Assembly (NCBI GenBank): GCA_023395575.1
Contig: JAEWZA010000319.1
Span: 1-12,765, forward strand
Reading direction: 5' to 3'
DNA length: 12,765 nt
DNA from: Bacillota bacterium
GTDB taxonomy: Bacteria; Bacillota; Clostridia; Acetivibrionales; DSM-1351
The notes beneath the pieces are model-generated. The model saw nothing but the letters and a program-made list of their open reading frames with translations. It was not told the origin of the DNA and ran no database searches. Within the stretch, counting starts at the first letter, position 1; every line of letters begins with the position of its first letter. This document shows positions 1 through 6,615 of this stretch, in pieces. A program made the translations under genes and the position numbers.

Positions 1-22
1 ACAAACCATTGATAAGTTTGAA
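1..22 (+). repeat. Dispersed repeat copy A (truncated by window start)
   Basis: The first 22 bases are identical to 10412-10433, and the first 15 match the reverse complement of 6346-6360. The core contains CAAAC and GTTTG arms that can form a 5-bp hairpin around a CATTGATAA loop. Weaker similarity to the 10412 copy continues for about 50 bases (ACC[A/G]ATA, then TGTGG and AAGTT). Its upstream part is outside the window. It lies about 140 bases before the start of the membrane-protein gene at 165. I do not recognise it as a known riboswitch, operator or insertion-sequence end. Confidence 0.7.
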
Positions 23-30
23 CACCAATA

Positions 31-68
31 AACTTTTCATGTGGGTAAGTTAGTTATTGAGAAAAGTT
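31..68 (+). other. Inverted repeat in leader of the S-component gene
   Basis: AACTTTTC (31-38) is perfectly complementary to GAAAAGTT (61-68). An alternative overlapping pairing is CAATAA (26-31) with TTATTG (54-59). The two are mutually exclusive, so the leader could switch between them. No U-tract follows, so it is not an obvious terminator. Whether it belongs with repeat copy A as one RNA element is unknown. Confidence 0.35.
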
Positions 69-164
69 GCTCAGATTTTCGAGATTTGATGTTAGATGTA
101 ACAACTAATAAAAAATATGCTTTGAAATTGAGCATATAAATTTACATAAAAGGAGTAATTAGTT

Positions 165-701
165 ATGAACAATAAAGTTTTATGGATTACAAGAACAGCA
201 GCACTTACAGCCTTACTCATTGTAATGCAGGCAGCAACTTCTTCACTTGGCAATACCTTAGTAACAGGTTCAATTGTCAATTTGATTTTAATTGTATCAG
301 TTATGACCTGTGGAGTGTCTACGGGAATAACAGTGGGCGTAATTTCACCGATATGTGCAAAAATTTTTGGTATAGGACCATTTTGGTCGTTAATTCCATT
401 TATAATTGTGGGTAATATTGTGTTGATAATTCTATGGCACAAGATTGGGAATTGTAAGACTAAAAAAATTAAGCTATCATATGTTATTGCAATGCTTGTG
501 GCAGCTGTTGCTAAATTTTTAGTTTTATATCTGGGTATTGTGAAGCTTGCAATTCCTGTTTTCTTGAAGCTTCCAGAACAAAAGGCTATTGTTGTAGCAA
601 ATATGTTTTCCATTCCGCAATTAATAACTGCTCTTATTGGCGGTGCTCTTGCTTTGATAATACTGCCTGTGCTTAAACGTGCAATTAAGTTTAAAGGATA
701 A
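165..701 (+). CDS. ECF transporter S-component-like membrane protein, substrate unknown
   Basis: This 178-residue, very hydrophobic protein has about five to six predicted membrane segments (roughly 8-26, 35-58, 73-91, 106-126 and 150-170) and almost no soluble domain. The N-terminal WITRTAALTALLIVMQ stretch, the GITVGVISPICAKIFG region (53-69) and the following GPFWSLIPFIIVGN (71-84) match the general look of substrate-binding S components of energy-coupling-factor vitamin/micronutrient transporters, which capture substrate and dock onto a shared EcfA-EcfT module. No ecfA or ecfT gene is in the window, which fits the group II arrangement of scattered S genes. The ATG has a good AAAGGAG site (about 148-154). 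Substrate cannot be read from the sequence; a generic membrane protein is the alternative. Confidence 0.6.
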   Translation: MNNKVLWITRTAALTALLIVMQAATSSLGNTLVTGSIVNLILIVSVMTCGVSTGITVGVISPICAKIFGIGPFWSLIPFIIVGNIVLIILWHKIGNCKTKKIKLSYVIAMLVAAVAKFLVLYLGIVKLAIPVFLKLPEQKAIVVANMFSIPQLITALIGGALALIILPVLKRAIKFKG

Positions 702-705
702 GACT

Positions 706-726
706 AAAAGTGTGTAAAATACTTTT
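706..726 (+). terminator. Weak hairpin after the S-component gene
   Basis: AAAAGT (706-711) pairs with ACTTTT (721-726) around a nine-base loop, five bases after the stop codon. The stem is A/T-rich and only four T residues lie in its 3' arm, so it would be a weak terminator at best. It is the only candidate before the thrS promoter. Confidence 0.3.
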
Positions 727-780
727 GCTTCCAATATTACATAAATTGAATATGCTTCCAGTATTACACAAATTGAAGAG
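727..780 (+). repeat. Two tandem 27-base repeats upstream of the thrS promoter
   Basis: Unit 1 (727-753) and unit 2 (754-780) both begin GCTTCCA and share TATTACA and AAATTGAA at the same offsets. They differ at about four of 27 positions. Unit 2 ends four bases before the -35 box of the thrS promoter, so a regulator-binding role is possible but not shown. A simple slippage duplication is the plain alternative. Confidence 0.6.
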
Positions 781-783
781 GTA

Positions 784-812
784 TTGACACACCAAAATTG
801 TGAGAATATAAT
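784..812 (+). promoter_or_regulatory. Vegetative (sigma-A type) promoter of the thrS T-box transcript
   Basis: A perfect TTGACA (784-789) and a perfect TATAAT (807-812) are separated by exactly 17 bases. Transcription would start near 819, about 25 bases before the first recognisable T-box stem I sequence. This is the strongest promoter match in the window and fits a leader controlled mainly by attenuation. Confidence 0.85.
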
Positions 813-844
813 TAAAAGAAGATATTTTAAAACTGTCTTGAATA

Positions 845-1134
845 TTGAAATTAGCGTTGATGAGAAGAGTAGGTAAGAAACAAGGCTTCAGAGATTGAGC
901 ACACTAGCTGAAAGTGTTCAAGCCTATGCTTTACTGAAGACCACCTCTGAGCTACATCGTTGATTACGTTATAATCCTTGTACAAAATGCAGATTTATTA
1001 GTGATGAGTGATATATGTAGATTTGCTCAATAATTTCTATATAACAAATACATTTTGTACAAAATGAGCAGCAAGTAGGGTGGAACCGCGAGAATAACTC
1101 TCGTCCTTATATTATATATGGACGGAGTTTTTTT
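845..1134 (+). promoter_or_regulatory. T-box riboswitch, threonine specific, controlling thrS
   Basis: T-box leaders bind uncharged tRNA and let transcription continue when the amino acid is scarce. Landmarks in order: the AGAGTA-containing lower stem I (about 866-871), AGAGA (889-893), the conserved CTGAAAG (918-924), the 3' side of stem I with GAAG, then ACC, then ACCTCTGAGCT (937-953), and the 14-base T-box sequence AGGGTGGAACCGCG (1077-1090), which pairs with the tRNA CCA end region. By alignment with the usual GAAN-codon-ACCTC layout, the specifier is ACC (940-942), a threonine codon, which agrees with thrS downstream. Between them a perfect 12-bp stem (978-989 with 1051-1062) corresponds to the middle stem. 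The exact 5' boundary is approximate. Confidence 0.93.
1096..1134 (+). terminator. T-box leader terminator (attenuator) of thrS
   Basis: AACTC-TC-GTCC (1096-1106) pairs with GGAC-G-GAGTT (1120-1129), followed by a run of T residues ending at 1134. The terminator begins right after the T-box sequence, so the competing antiterminator formed with T-box bases can prevent it, as in the family. It stops transcription when tRNA-Thr is charged. Confidence 0.88.
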
Positions 1135-1218
1135 ATTTGCTAAGAAATAATTGATGATAACAAAATAATTTTACTAATTGATAGGAAAATTAAGAAAAAT
1201 AAAATGGAGGTATATGCT

Positions 1219-3126
1219 ATGATAAAAATTACTTTGAAGGATGGCAGCTCAAAAGAGTACCAGAAGGGCATTACAATAAAAGAGGTTGCTGAAAGCATTA
1301 GCGCTGGTCTTGCTAGAGTGGCATTAGCAGGTGAGGTTGACGGAAAGGTAAAGGATTTAAGCTTCAAGCTTGAAGATGACTGTAATTTAAACCTATTGAC
1401 CTTTGATGACGAAGGTGGAAGGTTAGCTTATAGACATACTACATCACATGTTTTATCTCAAGCTGTTAAAAGACTATTCCCAAATGTTAAGCTAGCAATA
1501 GGACCTGCAATTGATAATGGTTTTTACTATGACTTTGACACTGAAAAGAATTTTACACCTGATGATTTAGCTAAAATTGAGAAAGAAATGGAGAATATTA
1601 TTAAAGAGGATCTCCAGTTAGAAAGATTTGCTCTTCCTAGAGACGAGGCTATTAAATTTATGGAGGAAAAAGGCGAATTATATAAAGTAGAGCTTATTAG
1701 GGAACTACCTGAAAATGAAGAAATATCCTTTTATAAGCAGGGTGATTTTGTAGACCTATGTGCTGGTCCTCATTTGCCTTCAACAGGAAAGATTAAAGCA
1801 ATAAAGCTTATGAGTGCTACAGGTGCTTATTGGAGAGGTAATGAGAAAAATAAAATGCTTCAAAGAATATATGGTACTGCATATCCTAAGAAGAGCCAGC
1901 TTGATGAATATCTTTTTAGAATGGAAGAGGCTAAAAAACGTGACCATAGAAAGCTTGGAAAAGAATTGGATTTGTTTGACATAATGGATGAAGGCCCAGG
2001 ATTCCCATTCTTCATGCCTAAAGGAATGGTGCTTCGCAATTTGCTTGAAGATTTTTGGCGCAGTGAGCACAAAAAAGCAGGATATCAGGAAATAAAAACA
2101 CCTATGATTTTAAATAAGGAACTATGGGTTAGATCAGGTCACTGGGAAAATTATAGAGAAAATATGTATACTGTAGATATAGATGAGCAGGATTTTGCAA
2201 TTAAACCAATGAACTGTCCAGGTGGTATGTTAGTATACAAAAGAAAGCTACATTCTTACAGGGATCTTCCAGTAAGAGCGGGTGAACTTGGTCTTGTACA
2301 CAGGCATGAGTTGTCTGGAGCCCTGCATGGATTAATGAGAGTAAGATGCTTTACCCAGGATGACGCTCATATATTTATGACACCAGAACAAATTAAGGAT
2401 GAAGTGACAGGCGTAATTAACTTAATTGATGATTTTTATAAAGTATTTGGATTTAAGTACAATGTTGAACTTTCTACAAGACCTGAAAAATCAATTGGTG
2501 CTGATGAAATGTGGGAGTTATCTACTAATGGACTAAAGGAAGCATTAGATTCTAAAGGCATAAACTACAAAATAAATGAAGGTGACGGTGCATTCTATGG
2601 ACCTAAGATAGATTTCCATCTTGAAGATTCTATTGGACGTACTTGGCAGTGCGGAACTATACAGTTGGATATGAATTTGCCAGAGAGATTTGATTTGACT
2701 TATGTTGGTGCTGATGGAGAGAAGCATAGACCTGTAATGATTCACAGGGTTGTATTTGGAAGTATTGAAAGATTTATTGCTATTTTGACAGAACACTTTG
2801 CAGGAGCCTTCCCAGTATGGCTTTCACCTGTACAGGTAAAAATATTGCCGCTTGTTGACAAGCATCATGACTATGCATATGAGGTTAAAAAGCTGCTTGA
2901 ACAGCAGGACATCAGAGTTGAAGTTGACACAAGAAATGAAAAAATAGGTTATAAGATTAGAGAAGCTCAGATGGAAAAAACTCCATATATGCTGGTAATT
3001 GGTGATAAGGAAATGGAGAACAATGCTGTAGCCGTTAGATCCAGAAAAGAAGGAGATCTTGGAGCTTTAGCTGTTCAGGATTTTGTAAATAAAATTGTTG
3101 AGGAAGTAAAAACTAAGGCTAGATAA
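1219..3126 (+). CDS. thrS: Threonine--tRNA ligase
   Basis: Cytoplasmic class II synthetase that charges tRNA-Thr with threonine using ATP. The 635-residue protein has the full bacterial layout: TGS domain (about 1-62), editing domain (about 63-220) with the HTTSH pair H73/H77 and C181/H185, catalytic core (about 240-535) and C-terminal anticodon-binding domain (about 538-635). The active-site zinc ligands are visible as C333 (MNCPGG), H384 (DDAHIF) and H509 (MIHR). All editing and catalytic signature residues are present, so it should be fully active. The ATG at 1219 is chosen because GGAGG (1206-1210) sits eight bases upstream; an ATG at 1204 in the same frame has no site and precedes the Shine-Dalgarno. 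Expression is governed by the threonine T-box directly upstream. Confidence 0.98.
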   Translation: MIKITLKDGSSKEYQKGITIKEVAESISAGLARVALAGEVDGKVKDLSFKLEDDCNLNLLTFDDEGGRLAYRHTTSHVLSQAVKRLFPNVKLAIGPAIDNGFYYDFDTEKNFTPDDLAKIEKEMENIIKEDLQLERFALPRDEAIKFMEEKGELYKVELIRELPENEEISFYKQGDFVDLCAGPHLPSTGKIKAIKLMSATGAYWRGNEKNKMLQRIYGTAYPKKSQLDEYLFRMEEAKKRDHRKLGKELDLFDIMDEGPGFPFFMPKGMVLRNLLEDFWRSEHKKAGYQEIKTPMILNKELWVRSGHWENYRENMYTVDIDEQDFAIKPMNCPGGMLVYKRKLHSYRDLPVRAGELGLVHRHELSGALHGLMRVRCFTQDDAHIFMTPEQIKDEVTGVINLIDDFYKVFGFKYNVELSTRPEKSIGADEMWELSTNGLKEALDSKGINYKINEGDGAFYGPKIDFHLEDSIGRTWQCGTIQLDMNLPERFDLTYVGADGEKHRPVMIHRVVFGSIERFIAILTEHFAGAFPVWLSPVQVKILPLVDKHHDYAYEVKKLLEQQDIRVEVDTRNEKIGYKIREAQMEKTPYMLVIGDKEMENNAVAVRSRKEGDLGALAVQDFVNKIVEEVKTKAR

Positions 3127-3213
3127 GGGTAAAAAGTGCAATGCAAGCTTTAATGTGCTGTAGCAAAACAAGAATATTATATATCAACATTAAACTGCTT
3201 AAATAGCACTCCC

Positions 3214-3429
3214 GTGCAGTATATATCAATGGCTCGCTCCCGAAATTAACGCTGAAATATTTCGGTAAAGAACAAGCACTTTGGCCGACCGTATAACACA
3301 AGGCATCCTGTATTGATGTAATACTCACAGCTACTTACTTTCGCTGTGTCGGCTGCAATACTTGTTCTTTACCTAATATATTCTAGCATCAATTTCTAAC
3401 CGAGCTTTGGAATTAGATATATATTGCAC
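3214..3429 (+). ncRNA. Candidate large structured RNA downstream of thrS (unassigned family)
   Basis: Nested complementary arms define a rod-like fold. P1: 3214-3227 with 3416-3429, 14 consecutive pairs including one G-U. P2: hairpin 3240-3246 with 3259-3265. P3: 3264-3276 with 3361-3373, 13 perfect pairs (P2 and P3 share two bases). P4: GCCGAC (3284-3289) with GTCGGC (3348-3353). Inside P4 are two small hairpins, GTATT/AATAC (3310-3324) and ACAGC/GCTGT (3327-3347). On the 3' side, CTAACC (3396-3401) pairs with GG and TTAG (3409-3416). A T6 tract lies about ten bases after P1. No open reading frame explains it, and its GC content is above the flanks. A 6S-like rod with a wide central bubble is one possibility, but I cannot match any family. 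Strand is inferred from the T tract. Confidence 0.5.
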
Positions 3430-3446
3430 TCGCGTACTATTTTTTG

Positions 3447-3700
3447 TAATAAGACATCAGTATACAGAAATTTTACAATTGGATATTTTATTTGAAGTAA
3501 AATACAAGCTAAATAGAAATTGCTAAAGAACCGCTAAATTATTTTAAATATAGTTTTATTTTTAATTTTATTTGATAATAATTATGATGTAATGAATTTT
3601 TTCTACAAGCTAAAGATTTCATTTTGAATTTAGGCGTTATAATAATTTACTCAACTTTCACATCTAAAAAAATTGAGTGGATTATTCAATTTATTAATAC
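3447..3700. other. A/T-rich intergenic stretch without a gene
   Basis: About 250 bases of strongly A/T-rich DNA with no credible coding frame. The only structure seen is a 6-bp inverted repeat, ACTCAA (3650-3655) with TTGAGT (3673-3678), upstream of the glycosyltransferase promoter. The word ACAAGCTAAA occurs twice (about 3506 and 3605), which may be chance. Confidence 0.5.
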
Positions 3701-3718
3701 AAATTAGAATAACTAGTA

Positions 3719-3727
3719 TGTTATAAT
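3719..3727 (+). promoter_or_regulatory. Extended -10 promoter of the glycosyltransferase pair
   Basis: TG at 3719-3720, one base, then a perfect TATAAT (3722-3727) forms an extended -10 element, which can work without a good -35 box; the -35 position (around 3699-3704) is poor. A start near 3734 would give a leader of about 35 bases before the ATG at 3770. Confidence 0.55.
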
Positions 3728-3769
3728 GAATTTTGTAATAAACGCAGCTTGAAAGTGAGGAAACAGTAT

Positions 3770-4747
3770 ATGCAACAAAAATTGCTGTCAATAGTTGTTC
3801 CAGTTTACAATGAGCAGGAAGTTATAGAAGAAACCTATAGAAGATTATCCGAGGTATTCAAGGATTATTTTATGAAAGTTGAATACATTTTTATTAATGA
3901 TGGAAGCAAAGATAATACATACTTTAAGTTGGGTCAGATTGCAAAGAATAACCCGCAGGTTCGCATTATAAATTTTGCAAGAAATTTCGGCCACCAAATA
4001 GCAATTACTGCTGGTATGGATTATGCAAAGGGTGATGCAGTTGTAATAATTGATGCTGACTTGCAAGACCCTCCTGAGGTTATCATGCAAATGGTTGAAA
4101 AGTGGCAGGAAGGGTATGAAGTAGTATATGGAAAAAGGCTTCAAAGAGAAGGCGAAACCTTTTTTAAAAAAATTACTGCAAAAATGTACTATCGTTTTCT
4201 TGACAGTATGACAGATGTTAAGCTGCCAGTTGATGTTGGTGATTTTAGGCTTATTGACAGAAAGGTATGTGATGCAATGAAAGGTCTGCCTGAGCGTTCA
4301 AGATATGTTAGAGGATTGGTGAGTTGGGTTGGATTTAAGCAGACTAGTGTGGAATACAAACGTGAAAAAAGGTTTGCTGGAGAAACAAAGTATCCTCTTA
4401 AAAGAATGATAAAGCTTGCGGGAGACGGAATATTTTCTTTTTCATATAAACCATTAAAGCTGGCAACCTTTACAGGCATGATTATTTCAGCCTTTAGCTT
4501 TTTTTATCTTATAGTGGTTTTAATACAGAAGTTTGTCAAGAACGATGTTGCATCAGGATGGGCATCTTCAATGGCGGTATCTCTGTTTTTTAATGGTGTT
4601 ATGCTAATTGTTTTAGGTATTATGGGAGAATATGTGGGTAGAATATATGAGGAAGTGAAGGCTAGGCCTCTATATATAGTTGGTGAGTTAATAGGCTTTG
4701 ATGATAAAAATAATGATGAAAAGAAGGACATTAGGCAGGTTAATTGA
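3770..4747 (+). CDS. Family 2 glycosyltransferase, GtrB/DPM1-like polyprenyl-phosphate sugar synthase
   Basis: A 325-residue membrane-associated enzyme that, by family, moves a sugar from a nucleotide sugar to polyprenyl phosphate on the inner membrane face. The GT-A fold covers about 5-230: SIVVPVYNE (7-15), FINDGSKDNT (41-50), the DAD metal motif (D95-D97) followed by LQDPPE, GDFRLIDR (157-164) and the FAGETKYPLKRM segment (202-213). Two C-terminal membrane helices (about 233-252 and 265-287) are typical of the GtrB, YkcC and CsbB group. The ATG at 3770 has GAGG at 3757-3760; an in-frame TTG at 3749 lies before that site and is unlikely. The next gene follows after seven bases and its ribosome binding site overlaps this stop codon, so the two are co-translated. 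The sugar cannot be predicted. Confidence 0.9.
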   Translation: MQQKLLSIVVPVYNEQEVIEETYRRLSEVFKDYFMKVEYIFINDGSKDNTYFKLGQIAKNNPQVRIINFARNFGHQIAITAGMDYAKGDAVVIIDADLQDPPEVIMQMVEKWQEGYEVVYGKRLQREGETFFKKITAKMYYRFLDSMTDVKLPVDVGDFRLIDRKVCDAMKGLPERSRYVRGLVSWVGFKQTSVEYKREKRFAGETKYPLKRMIKLAGDGIFSFSYKPLKLATFTGMIISAFSFFYLIVVLIQKFVKNDVASGWASSMAVSLFFNGVMLIVLGIMGEYVGRIYEEVKARPLYIVGELIGFDDKNNDEKKDIRQVN

Positions 4748-4754
4748 GGCTAAT

Positions 4755-6215
4755 ATGGATAATAGAATGGCTAATTATAATAGAACTGCTGGTAGTACAA
4801 AAATTGGAGCTATTCTTAATAAGGCGATTATTTCTATACTAGCCGTTTTTTCATTATATTTAATTTATCTCAATTTTAATTATTTTGTAAGTGAATACAT
4901 TAGAATATATACTATTTGTACTTTATTAGTGTTAAGTATATTTGTATGCATACACTTTGTATCCTGTCGTATAACAATTTCAAATAAGGCTTTTGTAGCT
5001 GTTATTTTTCTTTTGGTAATTATTTCAAAGGGCATACTAATATTTTTTACAGATACAAAGCCCGTTTCTGATTTTGCAGTTTTTTATCAGTATGCAATTA
5101 AACTATTAAATGGTGAAAAATGGTTTCAAGATATATTGTATTTTAAGACATGGGCATATCAAACTGGACCTGTTATTTATTATGCGGTTATTATGAAGCT
5201 TTTTGGAATTGGATTACTTCCATTAAAGTTAGTGAACTGCTTCTTTATAGCTGGTATAAATGTACTTATATACCTTATAGCTCAAAAAGTATCAAATGAA
5301 TATACCGCAAGAGTGGTAGCACTTTTGTATCTTTTATATCCTGCTCCGTATTTCTTGGCATCAGTGTTAACAAATCAGCATTTTGCAGCGTGTATGTTTT
5401 TGGCAGCTGTTTATATACTACTTTCGAAACGGCTAAATTGGGCTGTCAAAGGCATTGTTTCAGGAGCAGTAATTGCTCTTGGAAATGTAGTTAGACCTAT
5501 AGGTATTATCATTATAGTTGCTCTAATAATATGGGGGATAATTGAAAAAATTACAAACCGTAAATGGCTTGTGATGGGTAGTGCTATATTGGTGCTTATT
5601 TCTTATATTTTTGTAAGCTATGGCTGCTCAGTTCTGGTTAAACTTACTGGCATTAATTCAGAAGGATTGGCGAATAACTTTCCTCTTTGGAAATTTGTAG
5701 TTGGTCTTAACTATGAGACTACGGGACAATTTTCTTTTGATGACGAAAATAATATATATAACATAAAAGATTTAAATGAGAGGAACAATACAGCAAAACA
5801 GGTTATTATGCAACGTATATCTGTAGGATTCAGAAAACTTGTTGTTTTGATAAATGAGAAGCAAAAAATAATGTGGGCTAGAACTGACACCTTGAGCTGG
5901 GGATTTTATCAAAAAATAGATGGACAACTTGTGCCTTCGAATGAAGTAAAAAAGCTTGAACCTATTGTACTGAAATTAGAAAAAATATATTATATATTTA
6001 TTTTTATACTGATGCTTTTAGGCCTTGTCAGATTGCTTCTGGATAATAAAACAAATCAAGGCATTTTATTGCTTTCATTGATACTTTTATGCTATTTTGG
6101 TATACATTTTTTTATTGAAATACAAGTGAGATACAGATATTTTGCGGTAATAATAGTCTTTATTATAGCGGCGAAGGGTAGCGAAATGCTGCTTTGCAGA
6201 AAACATTGTTTTTAA
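4755..6215 (+). CDS. Polytopic membrane glycosyltransferase, family 39 / PMT_2-like
   Basis: A 486-residue protein with about ten to twelve membrane segments. It resembles GT39/ArnT-type enzymes that take a sugar from a polyprenyl-phosphate carrier and add it to an acceptor outside the membrane. The acidic residue D106 in the first large outer loop (KPVSDFAVFYQYA) is at the position where this superfamily has its catalytic aspartate. It is followed by the YQTGPVIYY segment (135-143), the PAPYFLASVLTNQHFAA helix (196-212), and a late E-x-Q-x-R-Y-R-Y-F pattern (455-463) seen in the group. The start at 4755 is favoured because GAGG (4746-4749) sits just upstream; an earlier in-frame ATG at 4698 would overlap the previous gene by 50 bases. 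Pairing with the donor-making enzyme upstream supports a two-step surface glycosylation unit. The acceptor is unknown. Confidence 0.75.
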   Translation: MDNRMANYNRTAGSTKIGAILNKAIISILAVFSLYLIYLNFNYFVSEYIRIYTICTLLVLSIFVCIHFVSCRITISNKAFVAVIFLLVIISKGILIFFTDTKPVSDFAVFYQYAIKLLNGEKWFQDILYFKTWAYQTGPVIYYAVIMKLFGIGLLPLKLVNCFFIAGINVLIYLIAQKVSNEYTARVVALLYLLYPAPYFLASVLTNQHFAACMFLAAVYILLSKRLNWAVKGIVSGAVIALGNVVRPIGIIIIVALIIWGIIEKITNRKWLVMGSAILVLISYIFVSYGCSVLVKLTGINSEGLANNFPLWKFVVGLNYETTGQFSFDDENNIYNIKDLNERNNTAKQVIMQRISVGFRKLVVLINEKQKIMWARTDTLSWGFYQKIDGQLVPSNEVKKLEPIVLKLEKIYYIFIFILMLLGLVRLLLDNKTNQGILLLSLILLCYFGIHFFIEIQVRYRYFAVIIVFIIAAKGSEMLLCRKHCF

Positions 6216-6239
6216 ATTAAATTTATGAAATAATATCAA

Positions 6240-6275
6240 AGTAGCAAATTTAATTCTAATTAATTTTAAGCTACT
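6240..6275 (+). terminator. Possible end hairpin of the glycosyltransferase operon
   Basis: AGTAGC (6240-6245) pairs with GCTACT (6270-6275), with further imperfect A/T pairing inside, 25 bases after the stop codon. There is no T run on the 3' side, so it is not a classical intrinsic terminator. It may instead protect the 3' end of the message. Confidence 0.35.
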
Positions 6276-6345
6276 AAACCGATAATAAAATTATTTATAA
6301 AAATATATTAGCTTTTGAACATAAAAATCTATTTCTGTGGCGGAA

Positions 6346-6369
6346 TTATCAATGGTTTGTTACCAAAAT
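6346..6369 (-). repeat. Dispersed repeat copy B (inverted)
   Basis: The reverse complement of this stretch matches 10403-10426 at 23 of 24 positions (ATTTTGGYAACAAACC followed by ATTGATAA). The similarity ends abruptly on the GTTTG side: copies A and C continue with GTTTGAA, whereas this copy continues with TTCCGCC. Here it points away from thyA, toward the 3' end of the glycosyltransferase gene, which argues against a simple riboswitch for a downstream gene. Confidence 0.7.
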
Positions 6370-6377
6370 AATTGCTA

Positions 6378-6473
6378 GAATCAGTAATGATTCGTCGAAG
6401 TGCTTTTACCGTTCACACATTCACCATCCATGGTTCATAGTGTGCTAAAACCGATATTGTGTGGTTTTTACAG
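6378..6473 (+). other. Three consecutive hairpins in the thyA upstream gap
   Basis: GAATCA-GTAA-TGATTC (6378-6393) is a 6-bp stem capped by a GNRA-type loop. Next, CACAC and GTGTG enclose ACCA-TCCA-TGGT (about 6414-6447) as a long interrupted stem. Then AAAACC pairs with GGTTTT (about 6452-6473) in a terminator-like form with few T residues. No coding frame covers the region. They may be parts of a larger leader RNA or independent elements; transcription is not established. Confidence 0.35.
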
Positions 6474-6503
6474 AAAGCTAAGCTATGCAATTATTTTTAA
6501 AGC

Positions 6504-6573
6504 AACCTTTCATTGATAGTGCTACTACGCTTGATATTACTAGGCTTTAGCCAGTGTATTCAACTGAAAGGTT
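6504..6573 (+). promoter_or_regulatory. Candidate three-way-junction leader RNA of thyA-dfrA
   Basis: AACCTTTCA (6504-6512) is perfectly complementary to TGAAAGGTT (6565-6573). The stem continues with TTGA (6513-6516) against TCAA (6560-6563) after a one-base bulge, giving 13 pairs. Inside, TAGT (6517-6520) pairs with ACTA (6539-6542) and GGC-TTTA-GCC (6543-6552) forms a short hairpin, so the fold is a three-way junction. It ends about 30 bases before the thyA AGGAGG. It does not resemble the tetrahydrofolate riboswitch sequences I know. A regulatory leader is inference from position only. Confidence 0.4.
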
Positions 6574-6615
6574 TGAGTGATTTAATTGTTATTAAAATAT
6601 AGGAGGAAAAGCATA

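Noticed and set aside
92..613. Long minus-strand open frame of 173 codons
   Set aside because: It lies opposite the S-component gene, has no ribosome binding site, and its composition is that of an antisense shadow.
3119..3328. Minus-strand 69-codon frame downstream of thrS
   Set aside because: It overlaps the nested inverted repeats and the thrS end, has no start signals, and its protein has no recognisable features.
6504..6573. Tetrahydrofolate riboswitch before thyA
   Set aside because: The three-way outline is tempting, but the conserved junction sequences of that class are not present.
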